Below are positions 1 to 7,649 of a stretch of 17,353 bases of DNA, piece after piece. The notes under the pieces were generated by a model, which was not told the DNA's origin, ran no database searches, and saw only the letters and a list, made by a program, of their open reading frames with translations. Source of the stretch: JBBTWV01 sp038062615 (GTDB lineage: Bacteria > Patescibacteriota > Gracilibacteria > UBA1369 > UM-FILTER-53-11); assembly GCA_038062615.1 (NCBI GenBank), contig JBBTWV010000084.1:1-17353 (forward strand), read 5' to 3'. Position 1 is the first letter of the stretch, and every line of letters starts with the position of its first letter. The translations under genes and the position numbers were made by a program.

Positions 1-1
1 A

Positions 2-28
2 TCCTAACACCCATCAAAGGTGTTAGGA
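2..28. terminator. 10-bp perfect stem-loop at window edge
   Basis: TCCTAACACC (2-11) and GGTGTTAGGA (19-28) form a perfect 10-bp stem with a 7-base loop. No T-run follows on the plus strand, and the minus-strand flank lies outside the window. It may be the 3' hairpin of a gene to the left or a small palindromic repeat; the direction cannot be decided here. Confidence 0.5.
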
Positions 29-65
29 CTGTTCCATCTGCTTTACATTACCCCCGGCCAACAGA

Positions 66-94
66 TTGCCACATCTGTTCTTTTATGGTAAAAT
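66..94 (+). promoter_or_regulatory. Sigma70-type promoter of the 123-1562 gene
   Basis: TTGCCA (66-71), a 17-base spacer and TAAAAT (89-94) match the housekeeping consensus at the ideal spacing. Transcription would start near 101, about 22 bases before the ATG at 123. This decides the start of the next gene: an in-frame TTG at 66 is the -35 box itself, and an in-frame ATG at 93 overlaps the -10, so neither can be on the transcript. The predicted leader has no Shine-Dalgarno sequence. Confidence 0.7.
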
Positions 95-122
95 GCAAGG
101 ATGGCGTCATAAAAATAAATAT

Positions 123-1562
123 ATGTCTGAGGGCGAACCACAAAAACCGTTTCCGGTTGAGAATGCACGATCGAGTTCTGAGTACAACGAGATGAACATG
201 CATCTGTTAAACGAAGATTCAGCAGAAATTTGCACACTGGATGAGATGATGGTGATGGTAGAGGGCGAAGGGAATAATTATTATCTCACCAAGAGCGCCT
301 TTGAAACATATGTAAAAGAATTTGGGAATGGGGATCTTGAAAAAGCGGATCTTGCGCTCATGCAAAAAATAAAAAAGATGGAATCGCAAATTGCCGCGTT
401 AGTGGCGCGGTCGCCTGATCCACGATTTAAGCGAAATTTTAAACTTTCTGATTACGGCGGAAGAGGAATGCACACCGAGGCCTACCTAAAAGAATATACT
501 GATCCGCTCTATAAAAAAACATACATGCGGGGATATACCCGCTGGACGGGGCCGAATACACCTGACGGCTACATGGATCTTGCCAGCGGAGAGGTCACCC
601 ACGTGCCCTTTACCCAGCGAACTTTTGAACTCCATCCGGCGTATGCCTCCATGCGGACGATTGGTGATTTTTTGGACACACCCTCCCCGGAATTTTGGAA
701 CTGGAAACGCTCACAGGCGCTGGCATATTATTCAACTCTCTTGAACCAACATTATTTGCATATGGAAAGGCTATCCGCCGCGCAGCAAATTGAAGGGCGA
801 TTCCCCGGCATATATCAAAAAATAGACAAAATGCTGACCCGAACGGAAGAAATCTACCGCACGGCAGAGAGTCAGGGGAAACTAAAAAAAGAGCCGCGGG
901 AACCTATTAGCGACCTCTATGACTGGGTTGCCGTTCATCAAGAATTTAAAGAAGTGGCGGAAAATTACACCAAGTTATTTTCTAAGGACGGAACGGTAGA
1001 ATCTGCCGACAGAGAAGTTGTTGAACTCATTAAAAAACTTGAGACGCCGAAAGTTGTGGAGTATATGAAAGTGTTGAATACAGAACCCGTAAAGAACCCT
1101 TACTACCCTGATGCTCATAAACACTTTACTGATGAGCAGTTGCGTGCCGAGCTCAATGAATTGCTGGCTCCGAAGTTTAAGAGAATCCCACAGGACGCGC
1201 CGGGCGATAAACTCCGAGAAGAATACATTGCCGTTATCGCTTCCGACGCTTTTATACCAGGGGTAGAAGAATATGCCGGTGTACGCGCCATATTAGAGGC
1301 GCTACTCAAAAAATCGTCACAAGATTTATCAAGCGAGACGGCGCAAATGTATATTCCGGGAGATCCGCAAAGTAGAGGTGAACGCCTGTTCCATCTTGCT
1401 AGACTTGTGGCCGTTGCGCAGAGCGTCGCTCGGACGGATATCAGTGGCTTTATCAGAGAATTCCGTGATAAACATTCAGAGGCCCTTCGCGTGCACGCAC
1501 AGGAACAACTTAAAACACGCAAAGAGATTGATATTTTGAAAGGATCCGTGGAAGAAAATTAA
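123..1562 (+). CDS. Hypothetical protein, 479 aa, soluble and charged
   Basis: I do not recognise this protein. It reads as a genuine gene: a long uninterrupted frame, codon use like its neighbours, and its own promoter. It has no signal peptide or membrane segment. The N-terminal 30 residues are polar and probably disordered. A Glu/Lys-rich helix around residues 70-95 could be a short coiled coil. A Tyr/Trp-rich central section (about 110-210) and a helical C-terminal half rich in Lys and Glu follow. The start at 123 was chosen because the upstream in-frame starts fall inside the promoter. It stands alone on the plus strand, convergent with ald, and ends at a strong palindromic repeat. No function is proposed. 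Confidence 0.75.
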   Translation: MSEGEPQKPFPVENARSSSEYNEMNMHLLNEDSAEICTLDEMMVMVEGEGNNYYLTKSAFETYVKEFGNGDLEKADLALMQKIKKMESQIAALVARSPDPRFKRNFKLSDYGGRGMHTEAYLKEYTDPLYKKTYMRGYTRWTGPNTPDGYMDLASGEVTHVPFTQRTFELHPAYASMRTIGDFLDTPSPEFWNWKRSQALAYYSTLLNQHYLHMERLSAAQQIEGRFPGIYQKIDKMLTRTEEIYRTAESQGKLKKEPREPISDLYDWVAVHQEFKEVAENYTKLFSKDGTVESADREVVELIKKLETPKVVEYMKVLNTEPVKNPYYPDAHKHFTDEQLRAELNELLAPKFKRIPQDAPGDKLREEYIAVIASDAFIPGVEEYAGVRAILEALLKKSSQDLSSETAQMYIPGDPQSRGERLFHLARLVAVAQSVARTDISGFIREFRDKHSEALRVHAQEQLKTRKEIDILKGSVEEN

Positions 1563-1622
1563 AGCATGTAGTCCTTCGACAAGCCCTGCCTACCGGCAGG
1601 CAGGCCCAGGATGACATGCTTT
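1561..1622. repeat. Nested palindromic repeat, probable bidirectional terminator
   Basis: The outer arms AAAGCATGT (1561-1569) and ACATGCTTT (1614-1622) pair perfectly, and inside them CCTGCC (1585-1590) pairs with GGCAGG (1595-1600) across a TACC loop. T-rich sequence follows on both strands. The element fills the whole gap between two convergent genes, so a terminator role in both directions is likely. Its composition suggests one palindrome inserted into another repeat (see findings). Confidence 0.7.
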
Positions 1623-1623
1623 T

Positions 1624-2853
1624 CTACTCTCGCATTGCCGGTTTTTCTGTAGATTTGGATATCGTTTTTGCTAAGCCGTTATGGGAACGTTCACCGGGCT
1701 CGGTTTCTAAAAGTTTTTCAGCTGGTACGTACAAATGTTCCAGTTTGAGATCCTTGGCCACGGATTCGTAGGTAATTTTGCCGCGGAAGACGTTGAGACC
1801 GGCGCGTAGGCCCTCATTTTTCTTGAGAGCTTCAATGATGCCGTACTCACCCATCTCTAGAATGTATGGAAGCGTTGCGCTCGTGAGAGCTTGCGTGGAC
1901 TGGTGGGCAACTTGGCCGGGCATGTTGGTAATGCAACAGAAAATCTTGCCGTTGAGGTCGTAAATAGGATGGCGATGCGTTGTTGGCTTGGAGCCCCAAA
2001 TGCATCCACCTTGATCTATGGCTACATCTACCACGACGGCGCCGCGCTTCATGGAACCGATCATTTCTTCACTCACCACTTGCGGCGCCTTAGCTCCCGG
2101 AATCAGCACTGCGCCAATGAGTAAGTCCGCTTTGGCAATCCACTCAGCCAAAATTTTTGGCGTAGAAAGTTGGACGGTTACGTTCTTCATGAGTTTGGTG
2201 CCCAACCTTTCGCTGAGCGCCTCCTTGGATCTATCCAGGGCTTTTTGATTGATGTCCAAAACGGCTACGCGGCCACCCATGCCTCCGGCGGTAAGCGCGG
2301 CGGTGGTGCCAACAAATCCGGCGCCCACTACTACCGTAAGTGCGCTTTCAGCTCCATCAATATGCCCCAGTGTTACCCCCACGCCGCCATGTTTCTTTTG
2401 CAAATAGTGGGCGCCGTACTGGCATGCCAACACTCCGGCTACCTGGCTCATAGGAGCCAACAGTGGCAAACGTCCATCTTTTAAAACCGTCTCGTACGCA
2501 ATCGCGGTAATGTCATTTTCCAAAAGTTTTTCCGTCAACTTAGGATCTACACCAGAGAGGTGCAAATACGTAAAAAGCGTCTTGCCCTTAAAGAGATCCA
2601 GCCAGTAATACTCGGCCTCCACCGGCTCTTTAATCTTAATAATAAGGTCGGCACGCTTCACAATTTCGTAAGCGCTATCCAGCAGTTTTCCCCCGGCTTC
2701 CTCATAGAGGTGGTCAGGAAAACCCGAACCCCACCCTGCCTGGCGCTCCACAATAACGGTGTATCCCGCATTCACAAGATCGGCCACGCCCTTGGGCGTA
2801 AGCCCGACGCGGTTCTCGTTATCCTTTACCTCTCGCAGGGTTCCAATAACCAT
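1624..2853 (-). CDS. ald: Alanine dehydrogenase
   Basis: NAD-dependent oxidative deamination of L-alanine to pyruvate and ammonia, or the reverse, in the cytoplasm. From the ATG at 2853 the substrate residues fall where the family has them: Arg15 (ENR), Lys75 (KIKEP) and His98 (YLHL), followed by a Rossmann motif VVGAGFVG, the VDVAIDQGG loop with its catalytic Asp, and NMPG near the end. The usual NMPGAVPRTS reads NMPGQVAHQS. At 409 aa it is about 35-40 residues longer than typical, owing to a C-terminal tail. An in-frame ATG at 2958 was rejected because the extra 35 codons run through a terminator and the promoter. Monocistronic, with its own promoter and a shared 3' repeat. Confidence 0.93.
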   Translation of the reverse strand: MVIGTLREVKDNENRVGLTPKGVADLVNAGYTVIVERQAGWGSGFPDHLYEEAGGKLLDSAYEIVKRADLIIKIKEPVEAEYYWLDLFKGKTLFTYLHLSGVDPKLTEKLLENDITAIAYETVLKDGRLPLLAPMSQVAGVLACQYGAHYLQKKHGGVGVTLGHIDGAESALTVVVGAGFVGTTAALTAGGMGGRVAVLDINQKALDRSKEALSERLGTKLMKNVTVQLSTPKILAEWIAKADLLIGAVLIPGAKAPQVVSEEMIGSMKRGAVVVDVAIDQGGCIWGSKPTTHRHPIYDLNGKIFCCITNMPGQVAHQSTQALTSATLPYILEMGEYGIIEALKKNEGLRAGLNVFRGKITYESVAKDLKLEHLYVPAEKLLETEPGERSHNGLAKTISKSTEKPAMRE

Positions 2854-2860
2854 TGGCTCG

Positions 2861-2889
2861 AATGTATAGAGGACAAAATGTTTCCGCAA
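2861..2889 (-). promoter_or_regulatory. Promoter of ald, leaderless
   Basis: On the minus strand, TTGCGG (2889-2884), a 17-base spacer and TACATT (2866-2861); an overlapping TATACA (2868-2863) is an alternative -10. Transcription would begin around 2854-2856, within three bases of the ATG at 2853, so the message is probably leaderless. There is no Shine-Dalgarno sequence before this ATG. Confidence 0.55.
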
Positions 2890-2891
2890 GG

Positions 2892-2933
2892 TTTTTTGTA
2901 TCAAAAAACCACCTTTCGGAACGCTCCGCAAGG
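2892..2933 (-). terminator. Intrinsic terminator after the DUF4256 gene
   Basis: On the minus strand, CCTTGCGGA (2933-2925) and TCCGAAAGG (2920-2912) form a stem with one mismatch and a four-base loop, followed by TGG and a six-T run (2897-2892). The T-run is itself one arm of a second perfect hairpin, GGTTTTTTG/CAAAAAACC (2890-2910). It lies 55 bases after the DUF4256 stop and directly before the ald promoter. Confidence 0.65.
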
Positions 2934-2988
2934 CCTTTTCTGCCCTTACACAACGCATTATTCCATCACCGTAGAATATGGTGAAAGA

Positions 2989-3745
2989 TCAGTAAGCCTT
3001 TTTCTTTTTGACCTTTAGCTCGACGCGTAACGAACCACGATTATCGTGAGCCTCCGCAATGTAATTGTCGTTACCAAAGTTGCGGCCGCAGGACGCAATG
3101 CCGGTAGTTCTCATAGCAGCATCTGTTTTAACCCATGCCCAGCCATCCACCCCCCCCTTATCTCTTTTATTAACTTTTCATTAAATTTTGGATCTGCTAA
3201 ATCCACACCCAGGACTTTCGCAATATCAGTGGCATTGCCGTTACATGTTTCATTAGGATGATTTTCTGCCAACGATCTTTGTGCTTCTGCATCGAATACG
3301 ATATTTCTATGGTCTTCGGATACCTCTTTGTAGTCGCCCCAAGCGGAAGCAAAAATAAATTCATCGTTTTCTTCACCAAAAACATTCATCTTATGACCTT
3401 TTTCATCCAAGGCCTGAAGTTTTCTCATTGATTCCGGATCGGCTTTGAGTGATGTTTCAACATCCACCCATTGAACACGTCTATGTAATAGTGAAAGATA
3501 GCCGAAACGTGCTTTAAATTCACTAAGCCACTTTTGTTCCGGGGAAAGTTCTGCAGCAGGTGCTCCAGCTTCTACAACTTGAGGCCTTGCCGCAGCATTT
3601 AATTTTGATCCTTCCTCACACCACGTAATACGGCTATTTCTTGCGCTACCGCTCCAGGATTTACACTTGCAACCCTGCTTAATATTCTCCGTAAAGCACC
3701 CTCATCAAGTCCATCAATTTCCATCTGTAGGTCTCCTGAGGCCAT
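2989..3745 (-). pseudogene. DUF4256-family protein, broken by two frameshifts
   Basis: Three consecutive minus-strand frames give one DUF4256-like protein of unknown function. Frame 1 (3745 to about 3600) gives a helical N-terminus. Frame 2 (down to 3111) carries the recognisable core: KWLSEFKARF, LKADPESMRKLQALDEKG, then an acidic-aromatic EFIFASAWG strand. Frame 3 (3156 to 2989) carries the expected C-terminus: WVKTDAAMRTTG, CGRNFG, and a GSLRVELKV tail. Adding one base in the A4 run (3603-3606) and one in the G7 run (3150-3156) restores a single 252-residue protein. The ATG at 3724, with GGAG eight bases upstream, is an alternative start to 3745. It could be a decaying gene, homopolymer sequencing errors, or slippage. 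A GTG at 3467 would start only a fragment. Confidence 0.75.
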
Positions 3746-3774
3746 AATATTTTTTTTAAAAATTATTATTCCTA

Positions 3775-3803
3775 AGCTTAACACTAGTTCACACTTTTGT
3801 CAA
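3775..3803 (-). promoter_or_regulatory. Strong extended -10 promoter for the DUF4256 gene
   Basis: On the minus strand: a perfect TTGACA (3803-3798), a 17-base spacer, and TAAGCT (3780-3775) preceded by TG at the extended -10 position (TGTTAAGCT). Start near 3768, about 23 bases before the ATG at 3745 or 44 before the ATG at 3724. It sits just after the rpe stop, so the gene can be transcribed independently of prs-rpiB-rpe. Confidence 0.65.
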
Positions 3804-3824
3804 GAGCACGCCGCCATAATAACC

Positions 3825-4472
3825 CTACCGTAGGCTTTCTATCGCCTTTTTTCTATCTGTTGCGCCAAAAACATACGAACCCGCCACCAAGATGTTTGCA
3901 CCAGCTTTTACCGCAATTTTGGCCGTTTTTTCGTTAATTCCCCCGTCCACCTGAATGTTGAGCTTGGGGGCTCGCCTTCGCAAATCTTCCATTTTTGGGA
4001 CCACTGATTCAATAAACTCCTGTCCGCCAAAACCCGGGTTCACCGTCATAAGCAACACCATGTCCAAATCGCCCAAAATAGGCTCGATACTATTAAGTGG
4101 CGTTGCAGGATTAAGCGCGATGGCAGCCTTCATTCCCAGTTTTTTTATTTGTTGGATGAGGCGATGGAGATGGTGAGATGTTTCTTCGTGAAAAGTAATA
4201 TAGCAGTCGTCGTTTCTTCCATGCGCTTTTTTAACCGCCGCGGCAAAATCCTCAAAATAATCCTGAGGATTTTCAATCATCAAATGAATGTCCATCGGTT
4301 TGCCGCACTGCATTTTTGCCACCACCGGCGCGCCAAACGTAAGGTTCGGCACAAAATGGCCGTCCATAATATCCACATGAATCATGTCCGCATACGGCTC
4401 AACGGTTTTGATTTCTTCGTTGATGCGGCCAAAGTCGGCGGAAAGGATGGAAGGAGCAATGAGTACGTCCAT
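3825..4472 (-). CDS. rpe: Ribulose-phosphate 3-epimerase
   Basis: Interconverts ribulose 5-phosphate and xylulose 5-phosphate in the non-oxidative pentose phosphate pathway. The 215-aa TIM barrel is full length. Visible signatures are APSILSADF at the start, the metal ligands His32 and Asp34 in HVDIMDGHFVPN, His63 in DIHLMIENP, the MTVNPGFGGQ phosphate loop, and Asp176 in VDGGIN. It begins six bases after the rpiB stop, the last gene of a prs-rpiB-rpe run, and has no Shine-Dalgarno sequence, so translation is probably coupled. It supplies xylulose 5-phosphate to the split transketolase encoded elsewhere in the window. Confidence 0.96.
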   Translation of the reverse strand: MDVLIAPSILSADFGRINEEIKTVEPYADMIHVDIMDGHFVPNLTFGAPVVAKMQCGKPMDIHLMIENPQDYFEDFAAAVKKAHGRNDDCYITFHEETSHHLHRLIQQIKKLGMKAAIALNPATPLNSIEPILGDLDMVLLMTVNPGFGGQEFIESVVPKMEDLRRRAPKLNIQVDGGINEKTAKIAVKAGANILVAGSYVFGATDRKKAIESLR

Positions 4473-4478
4473 AGAAAA

Positions 4479-4922
4479 TTATGATTTTTTTTCGATTTTA
4501 TTGACGCGCCTTACATGGCGCTCCTCAGCCTCAAACTTGGTCTGCAAAAATATATCCACCATAGGAATCGCAATATCCATTTTTATAACGCGGCCACCCA
4601 AACAAAGAACATTCGCATCATTATGCTTGCGAGACATTTCTACCGTCGCGGGACTTTCACACACCGCCGCGCGAACACCGGTAATTTTGTTGGCCGCCAT
4701 ACACATTCCCACACCCGTGCCACATACTAGAACTCCGTGAGAACCCGGATTTTCGCGAACTTTTTCGGCCACTTCGTGTGCAATATCTGGGTAATCCGCC
4801 GGCGGTTCTACGGCAAAAACTCCAAGATCCACCACCTTTTGATTGTTGCCCGTTAAGTGTTTTTTGATGGCGTCCTTAAGCGGAAGCCCTGCGTGATCGG
4901 AGCCAATATATATAGTACTCAT
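4479..4922 (-). CDS. rpiB: Ribose-5-phosphate isomerase B
   Basis: Interconverts ribose 5-phosphate and ribulose 5-phosphate. It belongs to the RpiB/LacAB family: IGSDHAG at the N-terminus (Asp9, His10), the catalytic Cys67 in VCGTGVGM, the SRKHNDANVLCLGGR segment with His100, and a charged C-terminal helix. 147 aa is normal. Its ATG overlaps the prs stop by four bases (ATGA), indicating translational coupling. Together with prs it makes and uses ribose 5-phosphate, a direct functional pair. Confidence 0.96.
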   Translation of the reverse strand: MSTIYIGSDHAGLPLKDAIKKHLTGNNQKVVDLGVFAVEPPADYPDIAHEVAEKVRENPGSHGVLVCGTGVGMCMAANKITGVRAAVCESPATVEMSRKHNDANVLCLGGRVIKMDIAIPMVDIFLQTKFEAEERHVRRVNKIEKKS

Positions 4923-5866
4923 GGGTTTACAAGGGGGGTTAAGGGTTTGCCAACATGGACATTATGGATAACGTCCGCCAAGAGCGGCGCAATAGAAAGA
5001 ATTTTCATATTCGGCAGCATTTTTGCTTTAGAAATCGGAATCGTGTCGGTGAAAATAATTTCGGTAAATTTGGCGGCGCGCAGTTTTTTGTGGGCATCTA
5101 GCGAAAGTACGGGATGCGTCGCCGCAAGGTAGATTTCTTTATTGGCACCATTCTTGCGCAAAACTTCCGCGCCGTTGGCCACGGAGCCAGCGGTATCCAC
5201 CAAGTCGTCATACAGTAAGCAGGTGCGGCCTTTTACATCTCCCACCAAATGAGTGACTTCAGAAACATTATGTCCGGATCTTAATTTATTCAAAATAGCC
5301 AAGTCGGCATCCAAAAGTTTGGCTAACCGCTGAGCTTCTTTGGCACTTCCCACATCCGGCGCCACCACCGTTAAATCCTTCAACTTCTTCTTTTTAAAAT
5401 ACTGCATAAAGAGGCTGCGTGCGTTTAAGTTATCCACCGGGAAGTCAAAAAATCCTTGCTCTTGGTCGCAGTGGAGGGTGAAGGTAATAAGGTGATCCGC
5501 CCCCGCCTTAGAAACCAAGTCCGCCATGAGCTTGGCAGTAATGGGCTCGCGCGGAGAGGCCACACGATCCTGACGAGCATAAGGAAAGTACGGAATAACT
5601 ACATGGACCTTAGACGCAAACGAGCGCTTAAAACTATCGAGCATAATAAAGAGTTCCATCATGTCTTCATTCACATTTTGCGTGCCAGTTTGAATGAGGT
5701 AGACGTCCGCATTGCGCACCGTTTCGCCCGGTTTGGCATAAATTTCGTTACTGGCAAAACGCCGGATATCGATGGGTGCAAGCGGTGTTTTGAGAAGTTT
5801 AGTTACCGCCTGTGCCAAGGCAGGATGAGAAGATCCAGCAAAAATTTTGAGCTGCTGTGAGGTCAT
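4919..5866 (-). CDS. prs: Ribose-phosphate pyrophosphokinase (PRPP synthetase)
   Basis: Makes PRPP from ribose 5-phosphate and ATP for nucleotide, His and Trp synthesis. Two phosphoribosyltransferase-fold domains in 315 aa, the usual length. Visible motifs: the family's FASNEIYAKPGETVR segment, YFPYARQDR with the ATP-binding Arg, TLHCDQEQGFF, the APDVGSAK loop, and the PRPP loop YDDLVDTAGSV, where the commoner sequence is VDTGGT. The catalytic flexible loop is diverged (NKLRSGHN instead of KRRP-type). First gene of prs-rpiB-rpe, with an extended -10 just upstream. It could be a class with altered regulation, but the basic assignment is secure. Confidence 0.95.
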   Translation of the reverse strand: MTSQQLKIFAGSSHPALAQAVTKLLKTPLAPIDIRRFASNEIYAKPGETVRNADVYLIQTGTQNVNEDMMELFIMLDSFKRSFASKVHVVIPYFPYARQDRVASPREPITAKLMADLVSKAGADHLITFTLHCDQEQGFFDFPVDNLNARSLFMQYFKKKKLKDLTVVAPDVGSAKEAQRLAKLLDADLAILNKLRSGHNVSEVTHLVGDVKGRTCLLYDDLVDTAGSVANGAEVLRKNGANKEIYLAATHPVLSLDAHKKLRAAKFTEIIFTDTIPISKAKMLPNMKILSIAPLLADVIHNVHVGKPLTPLVNP

Positions 5867-5880
5867 ATTTCTGAGTTTTT

Positions 5881-5889
5881 ATTGTAGCA
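5881..5889 (-). promoter_or_regulatory. Extended -10 element before prs
   Basis: On the minus strand TGCTACAAT (5889-5881) matches an extended -10 (TGnTAnAAT). No good -35 lies upstream, which extended -10 promoters tolerate. The predicted start, near 5874, is only about eight bases before the prs ATG and leaves no room for a Shine-Dalgarno sequence. Confidence 0.5.
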
Positions 5890-5902
5890 CAAAATTTTAT
5901 TT

Positions 5903-6520
5903 TCAGGCTGCGTCCAAACCTCGCTCCACTTCCACGTGAACCACCTGTCTCCTATATTCTCTGTCCGCACTTTCCATGGCCGGATCCAGAATCTCCCTCG
6001 CCTGTTTAACAAAATCGGCAGCACCATCAAATCCCATTTTCCCCAAAACATAATCTGCTTTTTGGTCTGGAGTAGAGAGCTTTGCAAGATGCAGACGAAC
6101 CGATGGCTTCAGGGCATTCTTGTTTTCCTTAGCTGCTGGCCCAGCTACCTGGAATTGCACCAATTCTCTTTTGTCTAAATCCTTCACATCATCTTCTGTA
6201 TCTAGGCCGCAACACATATCACCAAATATTTCCGCAAATCCACCTTCTCCTTTAGGCAGTAGAAACAACGCGGAGACCTTATCAAGACGAATCCGATCAA
6301 GTTCCTGTGGAGTATCAACCTCTCCAGGAGTGAGTGCGCGTACAATGGCTCCAATAACAGCGCCCTGAAGTTCTAACTTTTCGGCCCAAACAGGATTGGC
6401 ACCTGGAGTTATAATATGGGGATTACTGGCCTCTCTGTGACTTCCCCCTGTATCAAAGCCAACATAGCCACTTAAATCCGCTGAGCTTAGTCTTCCACCG
6501 CCTTCATCCAAATGACTCAT
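5903..6520 (-). CDS. Hypothetical protein, 205 aa
   Basis: I do not recognise this protein. It is soluble and acidic, with no signal peptide or membrane segment. The N-terminus is Gly/Ser rich (residues 1-35), the middle has a strand-like section with SALFLLPKGEGGF and two adjacent Cys (MCCGLD), and the C-terminal 60 residues are helical and charged. The start at 6520 was chosen because a TATAAT box lies 24 bases upstream; the longer in-frame reading back to 6628 crosses both that promoter and the palindromic repeat. It sits between the transketolase C-half and prs, so it may be read through into prs. No function is proposed. Confidence 0.7.
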   Translation of the reverse strand: MSHLDEGGGRLSSADLSGYVGFDTGGSHREASNPHIITPGANPVWAEKLELQGAVIGAIVRALTPGEVDTPQELDRIRLDKVSALFLLPKGEGGFAEIFGDMCCGLDTEDDVKDLDKRELVQFQVAGPAAKENKNALKPSVRLHLAKLSTPDQKADYVLGKMGFDGAADFVKQAREILDPAMESADREYRRQVVHVEVERGLDAA

Positions 6521-6544
6521 AGAAATTTGAATTACTTTCCTGTA

Positions 6545-6574
6545 ATTATACCATATCGAAACCATATGGCGCAA
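6545..6574 (-). promoter_or_regulatory. Extended -10 sigma70 promoter of the 5903-6520 gene
   Basis: On the minus strand TTGCGC (6574-6569), an 18-base spacer and a perfect TATAAT (6550-6545) preceded by TG (TGGTATAAT). Start near 6538, about 17 bases before the ATG at 6520. An AGGA in this region lies at or before the start point, so it cannot act as a normal ribosome binding site. Confidence 0.7.
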
Positions 6575-6608
6575 ATATGGATAGAGGGCCTGAATAAGCC
6601 AAAAGATG

Positions 6609-6674
6609 ATGTCATTGCGAAGGAGCAAAGCGACTGAAGCAATCTAGATTGCTTCGCTACGCTCGCAATGACAT
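6609..6674. repeat. 66-bp palindromic repeat (GTCATTGCGA type)
   Basis: The outer arms ATGTCATTGCGA (6609-6620) and TCGCAATGACAT (6663-6674) pair over 12 bp. The centre GAAGCAATCT/AGATTGCTTC (6636-6655) is a perfect 20-bp palindrome, and the parts between are imperfectly complementary. It begins eight bases after the transketolase C-half stop, so it may end or protect that transcript, but no T-run follows. From memory, this sequence type recurs in many environmental bacterial genomes. A related half copy lies inside folP (16277-16306). Confidence 0.85.
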
Positions 6675-6681
6675 TCATTTC

Positions 6682-7638
6682 TTAATTTTTTCCCCACCAA
6701 GCCTTTACCTGGGAATACACCCCTTCCCCGTCAAACTGGTATTTTTTGTAGAGGTCAGCCGTTTTTCCTGATTCACCAAAGGCGTCTTTCATTCCAATTC
6801 GGTGAAAAGTTCGGGCCTTGGTTTGCGTGAGAACATCCGCCACAGCCCCGGCCAAACCGCCGGTAATTTGATGATCTTCCGCCGTCACCAGCATTTTTAC
6901 CTTCTGCGCGGTTTCTTCCACCAGCCGTGCATCAATGGGTTTAAGCGAACTCATATTCACCACCCTCACCGAAATTCCTTCGCTCCTTAATTTTTCTGCG
7001 GCCTGCAATGCGCTGCCAACAAGGCTTCCCACCGCAATAATTCCAATATCGTCACCTTCTGTAAGTACGCTCCCCTTGCCGATTTTAAACTCATACTTGT
7101 CATCATAAATTTGCTGGACGGGCTGACGCCCTAAACGAACATAGGTGGCGCCATAGTCTTCTAAAATTACCGGCAGCATTTTTTTCATCTCCATCGCATC
7201 GGCCGGGCAAAAAACTTTCATATTGGGAATCACGCGCATAACAGCAAAATCTTCCAGAGCTTGATGTGTGGCACCGTCCTCACCAATTTGAATTCCACCA
7301 TGGGAACCAAAAAATTTTACGTTTAAATTGGGGTAGCAGACGCCGTTGCGAATCTGCTGCCATCCAATGCCTGTTAAAAAAATCGCAAAAGAACAAGCCA
7401 CCGGAAGTTTTCCAGCCATGGCTAAACCCGCAGAGGTATCCACTAAATCTTGCTCGGAGATTCCAATATTAAAGTGGCGATCCGGGAATTTTTTCTCAAA
7501 AAAATGCGCCATCACGGAAGTGGTGAGGTCGGCATCTAAAACTACCAGGTTTTTATATTTTTCACCGGCCAGTGCGAGGGCTTCGCCAAAAGCTTTACGC
7601 GTAGCAACAGGATCTCGTGAGGCAGAAGGAGCAGGCAT
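6682..7638 (-). CDS. Transketolase, C-terminal half (PYR and C domains)
   Basis: Second subunit of a two-polypeptide transketolase, transferring two-carbon units between sugar phosphates with thiamine diphosphate. 318 aa. The pyrimidine-binding domain has the catalytic Glu62 in GISEQDLV and the HGGIQIGEDGATHQALED active-site loop. The C-terminal domain ends in GESGKTADLYKKYQ. It begins 11 bases after the DUF192 stop, last gene of queC-DUF192-tkt. The partner half is not adjacent but lies 2.5 kb away at 10110-10955, past queC, queE and queF. A stand-alone role, as in a DXS- or E1-like enzyme, is unlikely because the family match is to split transketolases. Confidence 0.92.
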   Translation of the reverse strand: MPAPSASRDPVATRKAFGEALALAGEKYKNLVVLDADLTTSVMAHFFEKKFPDRHFNIGISEQDLVDTSAGLAMAGKLPVACSFAIFLTGIGWQQIRNGVCYPNLNVKFFGSHGGIQIGEDGATHQALEDFAVMRVIPNMKVFCPADAMEMKKMLPVILEDYGATYVRLGRQPVQQIYDDKYEFKIGKGSVLTEGDDIGIIAVGSLVGSALQAAEKLRSEGISVRVVNMSSLKPIDARLVEETAQKVKMLVTAEDHQITGGLAGAVADVLTQTKARTFHRIGMKDAFGESGKTADLYKKYQFDGEGVYSQVKAWWGKN

Positions 7639-7649
7639 GAAGGGAGTAT

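Noticed and set aside
66..122. TTG start at 66 (or ATG 93) for the first hypothetical protein
   Set aside because: The TTG is the -35 box and the ATG at 93 overlaps the -10 of a near-consensus promoter; neither would be transcribed.
1115..1522. 135-aa minus-strand ORF opposite the first hypothetical gene
   Set aside because: It lies wholly inside a better-supported gene, has an unlikely Ser/Ala/Cys-rich composition and resembles no family.
2854..2958. 35-residue N-terminal extension of alanine dehydrogenase from an ATG at 2958
   Set aside because: It runs through an intrinsic terminator and the likely ald promoter, and removing it puts Arg15 and Lys75 at their family positions.
6521..6628. 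36-residue N-terminal extension of the 5903-6520 protein
   Set aside because: It includes the TATAAT promoter and part of the palindromic repeat, so it is not expected to be transcribed.
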